DNA of 6,070 bases from Pseudomonadota bacterium (GCA_023411445.1 JAEYOT010000381.1:1-6070), one strand, 5' to 3'; numbered from the stretch's first letter, positions 1 to 6,070 are shown. Notes: generated by a model from the sequence alone, not told the origin. Made by a program: numbers and translations.

Positions 1-76
1 GCGTGGCGGGGGCGGGCGCCGGAGCGCCGCCGCAAGCGACCAGCCAGCACAGCAAGAGGCACAGTGAGCGCTTCAT
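1..76 (-). CDS. Partial lipoprotein, probable second M16-family subunit (N-terminus only)
   Basis: The first 25 codons of a gene that runs off the left edge, read from an ATG at 76. The translation is MKRSLCLLLCWLVACGGAPA followed by more Ala/Pro. It has a short basic n-region, a hydrophobic core and a lipobox LVAC with the acylated Cys at residue 15, then Gly-Gly and an Ala/Pro-rich linker. This is a typical lipoprotein signal, so the product should be a membrane-anchored envelope lipoprotein. Its ATG overlaps the TGA of the upstream M16 peptidase as ATGA, and a near-perfect Shine-Dalgarno sequence precedes it by 5 bases, so the start is secure. Single-repeat M16B peptidases are often encoded beside a second M16 protein that lacks or varies the zinc motif, so a partner subunit is the best guess. 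Nothing in the visible 25 residues identifies the mature domain. Confidence 0.75.
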   Translation of the reverse strand, partial: MKRSLCLLLCWLVACGGAPAPAPAT

Positions 77-1500
77 GGCTGACCTCCTGCCGCTGCCGGC
101 GCAGCTGGCGCTTCCGCCGGGAGCACCTCCACGAGCTGCCGACGCTCGGGGCTCAGGTATTTCTTCACGGCTTGCTGGATCTGCTCGGCCGTCACGGCTT
201 GGTAGCGCTCGAGCTCACGCGCTAGCAGGCGCGCGTCGCCGTAGTACGACTCGTACTCGCCCAGCCGCGTGGCGCGGGTGAGGTTCGTCTGCAGCCCGAA
301 CACGAAGGCGCTGCGGATGCGGCGCTTGACCTTGGCCAGCTCCGCGGCGGGCGCCGGTTGCTTGGCGAGCTTGTCGAGCTCCGCTTCGACCAGCTTCTGC
401 ACCTCGGGCAGCTTGGCCTTCTCGGTCAGGACGGCGGAGACGCATAGCTCGTCCGGCCCGACGTAGTCACGAGTCCAAGCCGTCACGCGCTGGGCCACCG
501 CGCGATCGCGCACCAGCAGGCGCTCGAGCCGCGAGCTCTCGCCGTCCGCCAGCAGCGCCACCGCGAGCTCGAGCGCGTAGTGCTCGGGCGTGCCGCTCTT
601 GGGGATGAGATAGCCGAAGAAGAAGCCGGGCGTCTTGGCGTTGGCGTCGTGCACGACGTCTTTCCGCGCGGTCACGCTGGTCGGCATGTCCGGAAGGGGC
701 GCGCGCGGGGTCGTGGGTTTGTCGATCGAGCCGAAATAGTAGCGGGCAAGCTCCACCGCTTGGTCGCGATCGAAGTCGCCGGTGACGGTCACGACCGCGT
801 TCTTGGGCGCGTAGTGCTGATCGTAGAACGCCTGCACCCACTCCAGCTTGGCGGCGGACAGATCCGCCATGCTGCCGATGGTGGGGCGCGTGTACGGCCC
901 GTATTCGGCGAAGACCAGCTCTCCCAACCGGATCAGGCCGGTCATGTAGGGCGCGTTCTCGTAGCGCATGCGGTACTCTTCTTTGACCACGGCGCGCTGG
1001 TTCTCGAAGTTCTCCGCCGTCACGGCTAGCGCGCGCATGCGATCCGCTTCCAACCACATCGCCAACGCAAGCTCGCTGGAGGGCAGCACCTCGTAGTAGT
1101 TGGTGCGGTCCGCGCTGGTGGTGCCGTTGAGGCTGCCGCCGCGCTCCGAGATCAGCGTGAAGTGCTGGCCCTTGCCCACGTGCTTGCTGCCCTGGAACAT
1201 CATGTGCTCGAACAGGTGCGCGAAGCCGCTCTGGCCCGGGCCTTCGTCGCGCGAGCCGACGCCGTACGTCACCGAGAGCGCGACCGTCTTGGCGCTGCTA
1301 TCGGGCGCGAGCACCAAGCGCAGCCCGTTTTCGAGCGTGAGCCGCTCGATGCTGCGGCCGAAGCGCTCGAGCGAGGCGAGCGCAGGATCCGCCGCTGCGC
1401 CCTGGGCGGCTGGCGCGGGCTGGACGGGCGGGATGGCGAGCGCGCTGTGGGGGGCTACGAGTGACGCGAGCGTCGCGAGCAGCGTGAGGCGGGCAGACAT
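73..1500 (-). CDS. Secreted M16B-family zinc metallopeptidase (insulinase/processing-peptidase-like)
   Basis: A 475-residue exported zinc peptidase of the pitrilysin/insulinase clan. Residues 1-22 form a signal peptide (Arg4, hydrophobic core, SALA cleavage site), placing it in the periplasm or outside the cell. The inverted zinc motif HLFEH is at residues 95-99 (His95, Glu98 catalytic base, His99). The distal zinc-ligand Glu is E175 (or E174) in the segment RAVVKEEY, at the spacing expected for M16. The family segment around residues 132-154 (RTNYYEVLP, then EADRM) is also present. The N-terminal catalytic domain covers about 52-240 and the M16 C-terminal (PF05193-like) domain about 220-430. 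The tail is Ala/Pro-rich. The length fits a one-repeat M16B protein, which usually works with a second subunit, consistent with the overlapping downstream gene. It starts 10 bases after the membrane spermidine-synthase-like gene and has no strong Shine-Dalgarno, so coupled translation is likely. The natural substrate cannot be told from sequence. Confidence 0.93.
   Translation of the reverse strand: MSARLTLLATLASLVAPHSALAIPPVQPAPAAQGAAADPALASLERFGRSIERLTLENGLRLVLAPDSSAKTVALSVTYGVGSRDEGPGQSGFAHLFEHMMFQGSKHVGKGQHFTLISERGGSLNGTTSADRTNYYEVLPSSELALAMWLEADRMRALAVTAENFENQRAVVKEEYRMRYENAPYMTGLIRLGELVFAEYGPYTRPTIGSMADLSAAKLEWVQAFYDQHYAPKNAVVTVTGDFDRDQAVELARYYFGSIDKPTTPRAPLPDMPTSVTARKDVVHDANAKTPGFFFGYLIPKSGTPEHYALELAVALLADGESSRLERLLVRDRAVAQRVTAWTRDYVGPDELCVSAVLTEKAKLPEVQKLVEAELDKLAKQPAPAAELAKVKRRIRSAFVFGLQTNLTRATRLGEYESYYGDARLLARELERYQAVTAEQIQQAVKKYLSPERRQLVEVLPAEAPAAPAAAGGQP
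82..88 (-). promoter_or_regulatory. Strong ribosome binding site for the lipoprotein gene
   Basis: The minus strand reads AGGAGGT, 5 bases upstream of the ATG at 76 and inside the last codons of the M16 peptidase gene. It is the best anti-SD match I see in the window. It fixes the lipoprotein start and suggests this downstream gene can be translated efficiently on its own as well as by coupling. Confidence 0.8.
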
Positions 1501-1510
1501 GGCAAGCGAT

Positions 1511-3106
1511 CTACCACGCGTCCCAGCGTCCCCACTCCTTCACGTAGCGGCTGACCAGCGCCTGGTTGTCGAGCCGGTTGATCGGCCCCGGAACCCTGGC
1601 CATGTCTGGCGGGAAAGCGAAGCTTTCGGCCAGGAGCTGGGGCGAAAGGAAGCGCAAGCCGGCCGGGGCCTGCAGGGCTGGTGGCGGCAGCGGGTGCCGC
1701 GCGGCCAGCACGAAGCCCCACTCCCCAAAGGAGGGCACGAAGCCGTGGTAGGGCAGCACGTGCAGGCCCGCCGCCTCGAGCGTGCGTACCACCGTCCAGT
1801 ACGAGCCGCGGGCGAACAGGGGCGAGGTGGCTTGCACCACGGCTACGCCGCCCGGGCTGAGCCGCGCGGCAAGCGCGCGATACAGCTCGAGGCTGAACAG
1901 CTTGCCCACGGCGTAGCTGGACGGATCCGGAAAGTCCAAGATCACGACGTCGAAGCGCTCCGTGGTCGTGCGGATGCGCTGAAACGCGTCGGCGTTCTCC
2001 ACGCGCACGCGTGGATCTTCGAGCGCGCCTTGGTTGAGTCGGGTGAGCGTCGGGTGCGTCCGTGCTAGCTCTGTCACGCGCCGGTCTAGATCCACCAGCG
2101 TGACGGCGATCACCTCCGGGTAGCGCAGCACCTCGCGCAGCGCGAGGCCGTCGCCGCCGCCGCCGATCAGCACGCGCGCACGCCGCTGGGCGGCGGACAT
2201 GGCGGGGTGCACGAGCAGCTCGTGGTAGCGCTCTTCGTCGGTCGACGAAAACTGCAGGTGGCCGTTCAGGTACAAATCGCTGCGCTCACCGGCTTGCGTC
2301 AGCACGATGCGCTGAAAGCGACTGCTCTCCGCGTGCAGCACGCGGCCGCGGAAATTGGCCGCGTCTGCCAGCGCGGAGATGTCTTCGCTCAGGGCGAAGC
2401 CGGCGCCGAGCAGGCAGAAGATGAAGGCGGCGCCGAGCTTGCGCCGCCAGAGCGCGCGGGCTTCGTCCGCGCTATCGCCCGAAAGCACGACGCATGAGGC
2501 GAAGGCCGAGACCGAGTCCATCATGCCGAGCACGAGTGAGGTGCGCACCAGGCCGATGCCCGGCAACAGCACCAGCGAGAAACCGACCGAGCCGAGCAGC
2601 GCGCCGACGTAGTCCACGCCGAGCGCCTTGGCCACCAGCTCGCGGAAGCTGAGCCGCTCCTCCAGCAGGCGTAGCAAGAGCGGCAGCTCGATGCCGACCA
2701 GCGCCCCCAGCGTCAGCACCAGGCCCAGCAAGAACACCGGGAAGAACGCGGTGTAGGCGTAGCTCAGCATGGCGGCCGGCACCGACAAACCGCCGACGAG
2801 CGCCACCGACAGCTGCACGTCGACGAACGACACGTTTAGGCGGCTATCGATGAAGCGCGACAGGTACGCGCCGAGGCCCAGCGCCGACAAGTACGCGCCC
2901 ACCACCAGTGAGAAGACCGTGACGGTGTCGCCCAGGTAGTAGCTGGCCAGCGCGCCCAGCGTCAGCTCGTAGGCGAGCCCGGTGGTGGCGATGACCAGCA
3001 CGACCGCCAGCAGCGCTCGCGTCCGGCCGCGGCTGCTGGGCTTGAAGCCTGGCGCTGTCGGGCCCTCAGCCGTGGATGGCGGCGGAGATGATGAGCGAGA
3101 TGCCAA
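1511..3106 (-). CDS. Spermidine synthase-like enzyme with N-terminal multi-pass membrane domain (COG4262 type)
   Basis: A 531-residue fusion. After a polar Ser/Pro-rich start, residues about 31-240 hold some seven hydrophobic segments (near 31-49, 61-83, 98-117, 118-145, 163-182, 187-208, 224-240). Residues about 255-470 form a spermidine-synthase-like Rossmann domain. It includes LYLNGHLQ (278-285), DEERYHE (290-296), the nucleotide loop GGGGDG (315-320), the acidic ribose-binding segment VDLD (338-341), NADAF (371-375) and the catalytic-type DFPDP (391-395). Classical enzymes move an aminopropyl group from decarboxylated S-adenosylmethionine to putrescine. The real substrate of membrane-fused members is uncertain. 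By eye, Asn281 and Phe460 replace residues usually Asp (LDG) and Tyr (PTY) near the substrate pocket. The TTG start at 3106 overlaps the DUF350 gene by 41 bases and has no clear ribosome binding site. The next in-frame GTG would cut into the first helix, so TTG is preferred but not certain. Confidence 0.88.
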   Translation of the reverse strand: MASRSSSPPPSTAEGPTAPGFKPSSRGRTRALLAVVLVIATTGLAYELTLGALASYYLGDTVTVFSLVVGAYLSALGLGAYLSRFIDSRLNVSFVDVQLSVALVGGLSVPAAMLSYAYTAFFPVFLLGLVLTLGALVGIELPLLLRLLEERLSFRELVAKALGVDYVGALLGSVGFSLVLLPGIGLVRTSLVLGMMDSVSAFASCVVLSGDSADEARALWRRKLGAAFIFCLLGAGFALSEDISALADAANFRGRVLHAESSRFQRIVLTQAGERSDLYLNGHLQFSSTDEERYHELLVHPAMSAAQRRARVLIGGGGDGLALREVLRYPEVIAVTLVDLDRRVTELARTHPTLTRLNQGALEDPRVRVENADAFQRIRTTTERFDVVILDFPDPSSYAVGKLFSLELYRALAARLSPGGVAVVQATSPLFARGSYWTVVRTLEAAGLHVLPYHGFVPSFGEWGFVLAARHPLPPPALQAPAGLRFLSPQLLAESFAFPPDMARVPGPINRLDNQALVSRYVKEWGRWDAW

Positions 3107-3287
3107 TGATGACCGAGCCGATCACGATGGCCAAAGCGGTGTTGTGGTCTTCCTCGATCTCCTTGCGGATCGAGAACGGGGTCACGGCTTTCATCACCAG
3201 AAAGCTCAGCGCGAACACCGCGATGCCGACCAGGGAATAGACCAGCGACGCGATTACGGTCTTGGTAAACGGAGCTATCGCATCCAT
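3066..3287 (-). CDS. DUF350 (YjfL/UPF0719-like) two-helix membrane protein
   Basis: A 73-residue inner-membrane protein. Helix 1 spans about residues 9-33 and helix 2 about 50-71. Between them lies the hydrophilic loop TPFSIRKEIEEDHNTA, whose Glu/Asp-rich EIEEDHN pattern is the signature of DUF350. E. coli YjfL has two copies of this unit; this protein has one, so it is a short form that would need to oligomerise to build an equivalent assembly. The biochemical function is unknown. The open frame extends upstream to a GTG at 3317. I chose the ATG at 3287 because AGGAGA lies 8 bases upstream and hydrophobic homology begins just after it. It is the first gene of the minus-strand group. The following spermidine-synthase-like gene begins inside its last 41 bases. 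DUF350 genes are known neighbours of spermidine-synthase-like genes in other bacteria, which supports both calls. Confidence 0.88.
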   Translation of the reverse strand: MDAIAPFTKTVIASLVYSLVGIAVFALSFLVMKAVTPFSIRKEIEEDHNTALAIVIGSVIIGISLIISAAIHG

Positions 3288-3295
3288 CTCGCTAC

Positions 3296-3301
3296 TCTCC
3301 T
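3296..3301 (-). promoter_or_regulatory. Ribosome binding site of the DUF350 gene
   Basis: The minus strand reads AGGAGA, 8 bases before the ATG at 3287. The spacing is good and decides the start in favour of this ATG over the in-frame GTG at 3317, which lies upstream of the site. Confidence 0.7.
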
Positions 3302-3447
3302 GAAGAGCGGCTAGCACGAAAGCGGTGACGTCGTCGCCTGCGGCGCGGAAAGTGGCCGTTTCTGTGGCATTTCGCCCGAGGCCCTGCGCGCATAAACGCT
3401 TAACGAAGTCCGGAAGAGAAGCGGGCGGAGGCGAGCTGCGCTATCTT

Positions 3448-3451
3448 GGAG
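3448..3451 (+). promoter_or_regulatory. Likely ribosome binding site of the unknown plus-strand gene
   Basis: GGAG lies 12 bases before the ATG at 3464. The spacing is long but usable. The alternative TTG start at 3446 overlaps this motif, and its own nearest GGAGG (3427-3431) is 14 bases away, so the ATG is the slightly better choice. Confidence 0.4.
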
Positions 3452-3463
3452 AAACGAGCGCTC

Positions 3464-4303
3464 ATGTTGGTCCTGCTGGGTCCGAGCTTCGAGGGTGGCG
3501 ACGCTGAGTACCAGCGTTTGGCGAAGGTCACAGGGATGGTGGCGTACGACCTGCGCGCGCGCATGAAGCCGGGGTCTTGGGGGCTGTTGCGGGCGCTCGC
3601 GGACGAAGCGGAAGCTCAGCGCCTCGGCGCATCGCTGCGAGCTGAGGGCTTTCCGGTCGTGGTGGTGCCGCGGGAGGTGACCCGCGATCCGGCGCGTCCG
3701 ATCGTGGCGCTGCGCGCGCTCGCGATCCAAGGCCGCGAGCTGACGCTGCAGCTGCGCGAGCGCTCGATGGCGATTCCAGTGGCTGCGCTGTGCGCGATCG
3801 TGCGGGGTGAGGCCCAGGTCGGAAAGGCGGCCTCCGCGCGGGGCGGCTCGAGCGCCGCCAGCAGCTCCACGTTTCGCGCCGTGGTACCGGAAGCCAGCGA
3901 GCTTCAGGTTTTCCGCGAGACGATGCCGCCCTCCAGCTTCGAGGCGTTCGCCGCGGCTGATCTGCACTTTCACTCGGTGACCTGGATCGCGCGCATCGAC
4001 GCGCGAAGCTTCGACTTCCGGGCGCTCGGCATCGGCGCGCACAGCCCAGCAGCCGCGCTCGATACACTGGTGGATCGCCTCGCGCTCTTGGCCCAGGTGC
4101 GGGTGGATCGCGCGTCGCGCGGCTCGAGCATCGCGAGCTTCACCCAGCGCATACCGACTCCGGCCCCTTCGTCGCTGTCGATGTCGCAGCGCGCGAAGGA
4201 GGTGGCGGGAGACGAGCGCTTCGATCCCTACAGCCGCGTGGTGGGTGAGGCTGAGCGCCTGTGGGCCGCGCAGCTCGCCGAGCAGAGCGCGGCGCGCGCC
4301 TGA
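3464..4303 (+). CDS. Hypothetical protein of unknown function, soluble, multi-segment
   Basis: I do not recognise this 279-residue protein. It has no signal peptide or transmembrane helix, so it should be cytoplasmic. Residues 1-70 look like a small alpha/beta unit: a strand (MLVLLG), a helix-rich stretch with AEAQRLGASLRAEGF, and a strand (PVVVVP). Residues about 80-116 alternate in a beta-rich pattern ending ALCAIVRGE. Residues about 119-137 form a Gly/Ser/Ala linker. Residues about 164-216 form a second folded unit (DLHFHSVTWIARID, FDFRALG, then a helix TLVDRLALLAQ). The tail contains Pro/Ser-rich sequence and a charged final helix. There is one Cys (110) and no catalytic motif I can name. 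The ATG at 3464 is preferred, with GGAG 12 bases upstream. A TTG at 3446 would add six residues. Codon use matches its neighbours. It is transcribed alone, away from the DUF350 group and head-on to msrQ. Confidence 0.8.
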   Translation: MLVLLGPSFEGGDAEYQRLAKVTGMVAYDLRARMKPGSWGLLRALADEAEAQRLGASLRAEGFPVVVVPREVTRDPARPIVALRALAIQGRELTLQLRERSMAIPVAALCAIVRGEAQVGKAASARGGSSAASSSTFRAVVPEASELQVFRETMPPSSFEAFAAADLHFHSVTWIARIDARSFDFRALGIGAHSPAAALDTLVDRLALLAQVRVDRASRGSSIASFTQRIPTPAPSSLSMSQRAKEVAGDERFDPYSRVVGEAERLWAAQLAEQSAARA

Positions 4304-4304
4304 A

Positions 4305-4922
4305 TCAGCTGCGCTTGAGTTGGCGCTTGCGCGGCTTGACGGCGCGGGCGTAGCCGCGCAGCGAAAAGCCTGCCACGACGATGGCTGCGTACACGAGCGG
4401 CTGCGTGTGGTCCGCCTTCACGCGCCAGTAGAAGTGCAAGAGGGCCAAGAGCGCGGCCGGGTAGACCAAGTAGTGCAGACGCTGCCAAACGGGGAAGGTG
4501 AGCCGCTGAACGGCGCGCTTGGACGAAGTCCACGCCAGCGGCGCGAGCAGCAAGAGCGCGCCGAAACCCACCGCGATGAACGGACGCTTGACCAGATCCT
4601 TGCCCACCGACACCAAGTCGAAGCCCTGATCAGGCCCCAAGTACAGCAGGAAGTGCAGCAGGGCCGCGCTGAACGCGAGCAAGCCGAGCGTGCGCCGGAG
4701 CCTGAGCGGCCAAGTCCAGCCCCAGAGCAGCTTGAGCGGCGTGCAGCACAGCGTCGCCGTGAGCAGCACGAGCGCCAGCAGGCCGAGCTGGTTGAGTGCC
4801 GTGGCGATTGGGTTGGGTCCGAGCTGATTCGACCCAAAGCGGTAGGCGAGCTGGGCGAGCGTGATGAGGTAGCCGGTGACGACTGCGGGAGCGAGCACGG
4901 CGTGGCGCGACGCGGCGGCCAT
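4305..4922 (-). CDS. msrQ: MsrQ, haem b membrane subunit of the MsrPQ methionine sulfoxide reductase
   Basis: A 205-residue inner-membrane protein of the ferric-reductase-like transmembrane family. It passes electrons from the respiratory quinone pool or flavin reductase to periplasmic MsrP, which repairs oxidised methionine in envelope proteins. There are about six hydrophobic segments (near residues 8-28, 43-61, 77-95, 115-132, 145-166, 175-192). His90 (ALLHFLLYL), His150 (WQRLHYLVY) and His163 (LLHFYW) fall where the haem-ligand histidines of E. coli MsrQ lie. Further family signatures are NPIATALNQLG, TPL near 61-63, LRRTLGL near 75-81, and KRPFI near 112-116. Length matches the family. 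The ATG shares one base with the msrP stop (TGATG). A longer in-frame extension to 5186 lies entirely inside msrP and is not the real start. No strong Shine-Dalgarno is seen, so translation is probably coupled to msrP. Its stop is one base from the stop of the convergent unknown gene. Confidence 0.95.
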   Translation of the reverse strand: MAAASRHAVLAPAVVTGYLITLAQLAYRFGSNQLGPNPIATALNQLGLLALVLLTATLCCTPLKLLWGWTWPLRLRRTLGLLAFSAALLHFLLYLGPDQGFDLVSVGKDLVKRPFIAVGFGALLLLAPLAWTSSKRAVQRLTFPVWQRLHYLVYPAALLALLHFYWRVKADHTQPLVYAAIVVAGFSLRGYARAVKPRKRQLKRS

Positions 4923-5920
4923 CAGAAGTACCGACTCAGGTCCATGCCGCGGTACAGCGAAGCCACAGCTTCCGCGTAGCCGTTGAAGGGCAGCGTTGGA
5001 CGGCGCGTGAGCTCGCCGATGCGCCGCTCGCTCGCCTGACTCCAGCGAGGGTGATCGACCTTCGGATTCACGTTCGCGTAGAAGCCGTATTCGTGCGGCG
5101 CGACGAGGTTCCAGGTGGTGCGGGGTTGCTCGGCCAGAAACGCGATTTCCACGATGGATTTGGCGCCTTTGAAGCCGTACTTCCACGGTACGACCAGGCG
5201 CAGCGGCGCGCCGTTCTGTCCGGGCAAGGGCGCGCCGTACAGGCCCAAGGCGATGAAGCTCAGCGGGTGCATGGCCTCATCCAGGCGGAGCCCCTCGACA
5301 TAGGGCCAGGGCAGCACGTCCGAGCGTTGGTTGGGGAGCTGCTCCGGATCCAGCAAGGTGGTGAAGCTGACGAACTTGGCGGCGGAGGTGGGCTCCACGC
5401 GCTTGATCAGCTCGGCCAGCGGGAAGCCGAGCCAGGGGATCACCATCGACCAGGCCTCGACACAGCGCAGGCGGTACACGCGTTCTTCGAGCCCGAACCA
5501 GCGGATCAGCGTGTCTACGTCGAGCCGCTGCGGCTTGTGCACCAGGCCGGTGATGGCCACGCTCCACGGCCGCGGACGCAGGCTGCCCGCTACCTCCGCA
5601 GGGTCGGACTTGGACAGGCCGAGCTCATAGAAGTTGTTGTAGTTGGTGATGTCCTCGTAGGACGTGTGTGGCTCGGCCACGACGAACGCGCCGGAGCGCT
5701 TCACCTCCCAAGCGGGCGACCCGGGCGCGGGGGGCGGCGGCGCGGGCGGCCTTTTCGGTGCATCGGCGCTGCCCAAGCCGGACAGGCCCGAGAGCGAGAC
5801 GCCGGCCGCGGCACTGGCGGCAACGTAGAGGGCGCCGCTCTTGAGCAGCTCCCGCCGCCGGGCGTACCGCTCCGGCGAGGTGATTTCGGAGGCGGGAGGC
5901 TCGGGCGGCAGCTTGGCCAT
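4922..5920 (-). CDS. msrP: MsrP, Tat-exported molybdopterin protein-methionine-sulfoxide reductase
   Basis: A 332-residue periplasmic enzyme that reduces both diastereomers of protein-bound methionine sulfoxide using a mononuclear molybdenum cofactor. A twin-arginine leader (RRELLK, residues 22-27, then a hydrophobic segment to about 50) shows folded export by Tat. It is followed by a Pro-rich linker at about 57-70 before the mature domain. Signatures include [10 protein letters not shown] (92-101), RCVEAWSMV (152-160) with Cys153 as the molybdenum ligand, [14 protein letters not shown] (207-220), [18 protein letters not shown] (235-252) and [16 protein letters not shown] (281-296). These match E. 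coli MsrP (334 residues) over nearly the whole length. The stop overlaps the msrQ start by one base. The ATG at 5920 follows the stop of an upstream gene by two bases and has no good Shine-Dalgarno, again suggesting coupled translation. No inactivating change is seen. Confidence 0.97.
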   Translation of the reverse strand: MAKLPPEPPASEITSPERYARRRELLKSGALYVAASAAAGVSLSGLSGLGSADAPKRPPAPPPPAPGSPAWEVKRSGAFVVAEPHTSYEDITNYNNFYELGLSKSDPAEVAGSLRPRPWSVAITGLVHKPQRLDVDTLIRWFGLEERVYRLRCVEAWSMVIPWLGFPLAELIKRVEPTSAAKFVSFTTLLDPEQLPNQRSDVLPWPYVEGLRLDEAMHPLSFIALGLYGAPLPGQNGAPLRLVVPWKYGFKGAKSIVEIAFLAEQPRTTWNLVAPHEYGFYANVNPKVDHPRWSQASERRIGELTRRPTLPFNGYAEAVASLYRGMDLSRYF

Positions 5921-5922
5921 CG

Positions 5923-6070
5923 CTAGTGAATCATGCCTCGTACGAAGCCCACGAGCTCTTGGTTACCGGCCGCCAGGCTCAAGCTGGGCGGCAGGCGCCG
6001 CAAGTACCAACGGCTGGAGAGGGTGTCGCGCTGCCCCGGCGCTGGGACGCACCGCTCGGCAGGCTCAGCG
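5923..6070 (-). CDS. Partial unidentified gene (C-terminus) upstream of msrP
   Basis: An open frame enters from the right edge and ends with TAG at 5925-5923, giving 48 residues. The end reads [20 protein letters not shown], preceded by a basic stretch [11 protein letters not shown]. Third codon positions in this frame are mostly G/C, as in the confident genes; the other two minus-strand frames hit stops and lack this bias. That supports real coding. The stop is two bases before the msrP ATG, so it is very likely in the same operon. I do not recognise the family from this tail. Candidates cannot be narrowed without the rest of the gene. Confidence 0.6.
   Translation of the reverse strand, partial: AEPAERCVPAPGQRDTLSSRWYLRRLPPSLSLAAGNQELVGFVRGMIH

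Larger units (their letters stand above)
3288..3463. promoter_or_regulatory. Divergent intergenic region, presumed promoters for both flanking genes
   Basis: About 175 bases lie between the divergent DUF350 gene (minus) and the unknown gene (plus), so promoters for both units should sit here. The most A/T-rich patch is at about 3391-3405 (CATAAACGCTTAACG), which could supply a -10 element on either strand, but I see no convincing -35/-10 pair. No sigma-54 site with correct spacing, inverted-repeat operator or riboswitch-like fold is evident. The promoter assignment rests on gene layout alone. Confidence 0.45.

Noticed and set aside
1100..2068. Plus-strand open frame of 322 codons across the M16 and spermidine-synthase-like genes
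   Set aside because: It spans the junction of two well-supported minus-strand genes and shows no recognisable family or ribosome site. It is explained by high GC and few stop codons.
2150..2168. Short run of CCG triplets that looks like a simple repeat
   Set aside because: It encodes the glycine-rich GGGGDG cofactor loop of the spermidine-synthase-like domain, so coding constraint explains it.
3365..3380. TGGCAT resembling the -24 half of a sigma-54 promoter
   Set aside because: The -12 TTGC element is not present at the required spacing.
3311..4042. Minus-strand open frame of 243 codons opposite the unknown gene
   Set aside because: The translation is Arg/His/Ala-rich without hydrophobic core pattern, whereas the plus-strand frame has plausible strands and helices and a proper start. 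The plus-strand gene is preferred.
4923..5186. N-terminal extension of msrQ to 5186
   Set aside because: It lies wholly within msrP in another frame. MsrQ homology and normal family length begin at the ATG at 4922, which overlaps the msrP stop.
5051..5926. Long plus-strand open frame of 291 codons opposite msrP
   Set aside because: It is an exact antisense shadow of a confidently identified gene. Its translation is low-complexity Gly/Arg/His-rich with no domain pattern, which is usual opposite GC-rich genes.

Overview
This is a GC-rich, gene-dense bacterial window of roughly two-thirds G+C. Codon third positions are strongly G/C, and long spurious open frames lie opposite the real genes. The alanine- and arginine-rich proteins and the mix of families suggest a large-genome Gram-negative bacterium, most likely a Myxococcota (Polyangia-like) member. 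That assignment is inferred from style and was not confirmed by any search.

Left block (positions 1-3287, minus strand, read right to left): four tightly packed genes. In order they are a 73-residue two-helix DUF350 membrane protein, a spermidine-synthase-like enzyme fused to an N-terminal multi-pass membrane domain, a secreted M16 zinc peptidase with an intact HxxEH motif, and the first 25 codons of a lipoprotein. The lipoprotein start overlaps the peptidase stop (ATGA) and is probably the second M16 subunit. The spacings (41-base overlap, 10-base gap, 4-base overlap) argue for one transcript. Together the genes place a small membrane protein, a membrane-anchored polyamine-synthase-like enzyme and an exported peptidase pair in the cell envelope. 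Their joint function is not known to me and is the most interesting question in the window.

Middle (3288-4303): a divergent intergenic region of about 175 bases, then one plus-strand gene for a 279-residue soluble protein that I do not recognise.

Right block (4305-6070, minus strand): the periplasmic methionine sulfoxide reductase pair msrP-msrQ. MsrP is a Tat-exported molybdopterin enzyme and MsrQ is its haem-containing membrane electron donor. Their reading frames overlap by one base (TGATG). An unidentified gene, cut by the window edge, ends two bases before msrP. msrQ and the unknown plus-strand gene converge tail to tail with one base between their stop codons.

I see no RNA genes, CRISPR arrays, insertion sequences, phage genes or attachment sites. 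The window looks like ordinary chromosome.
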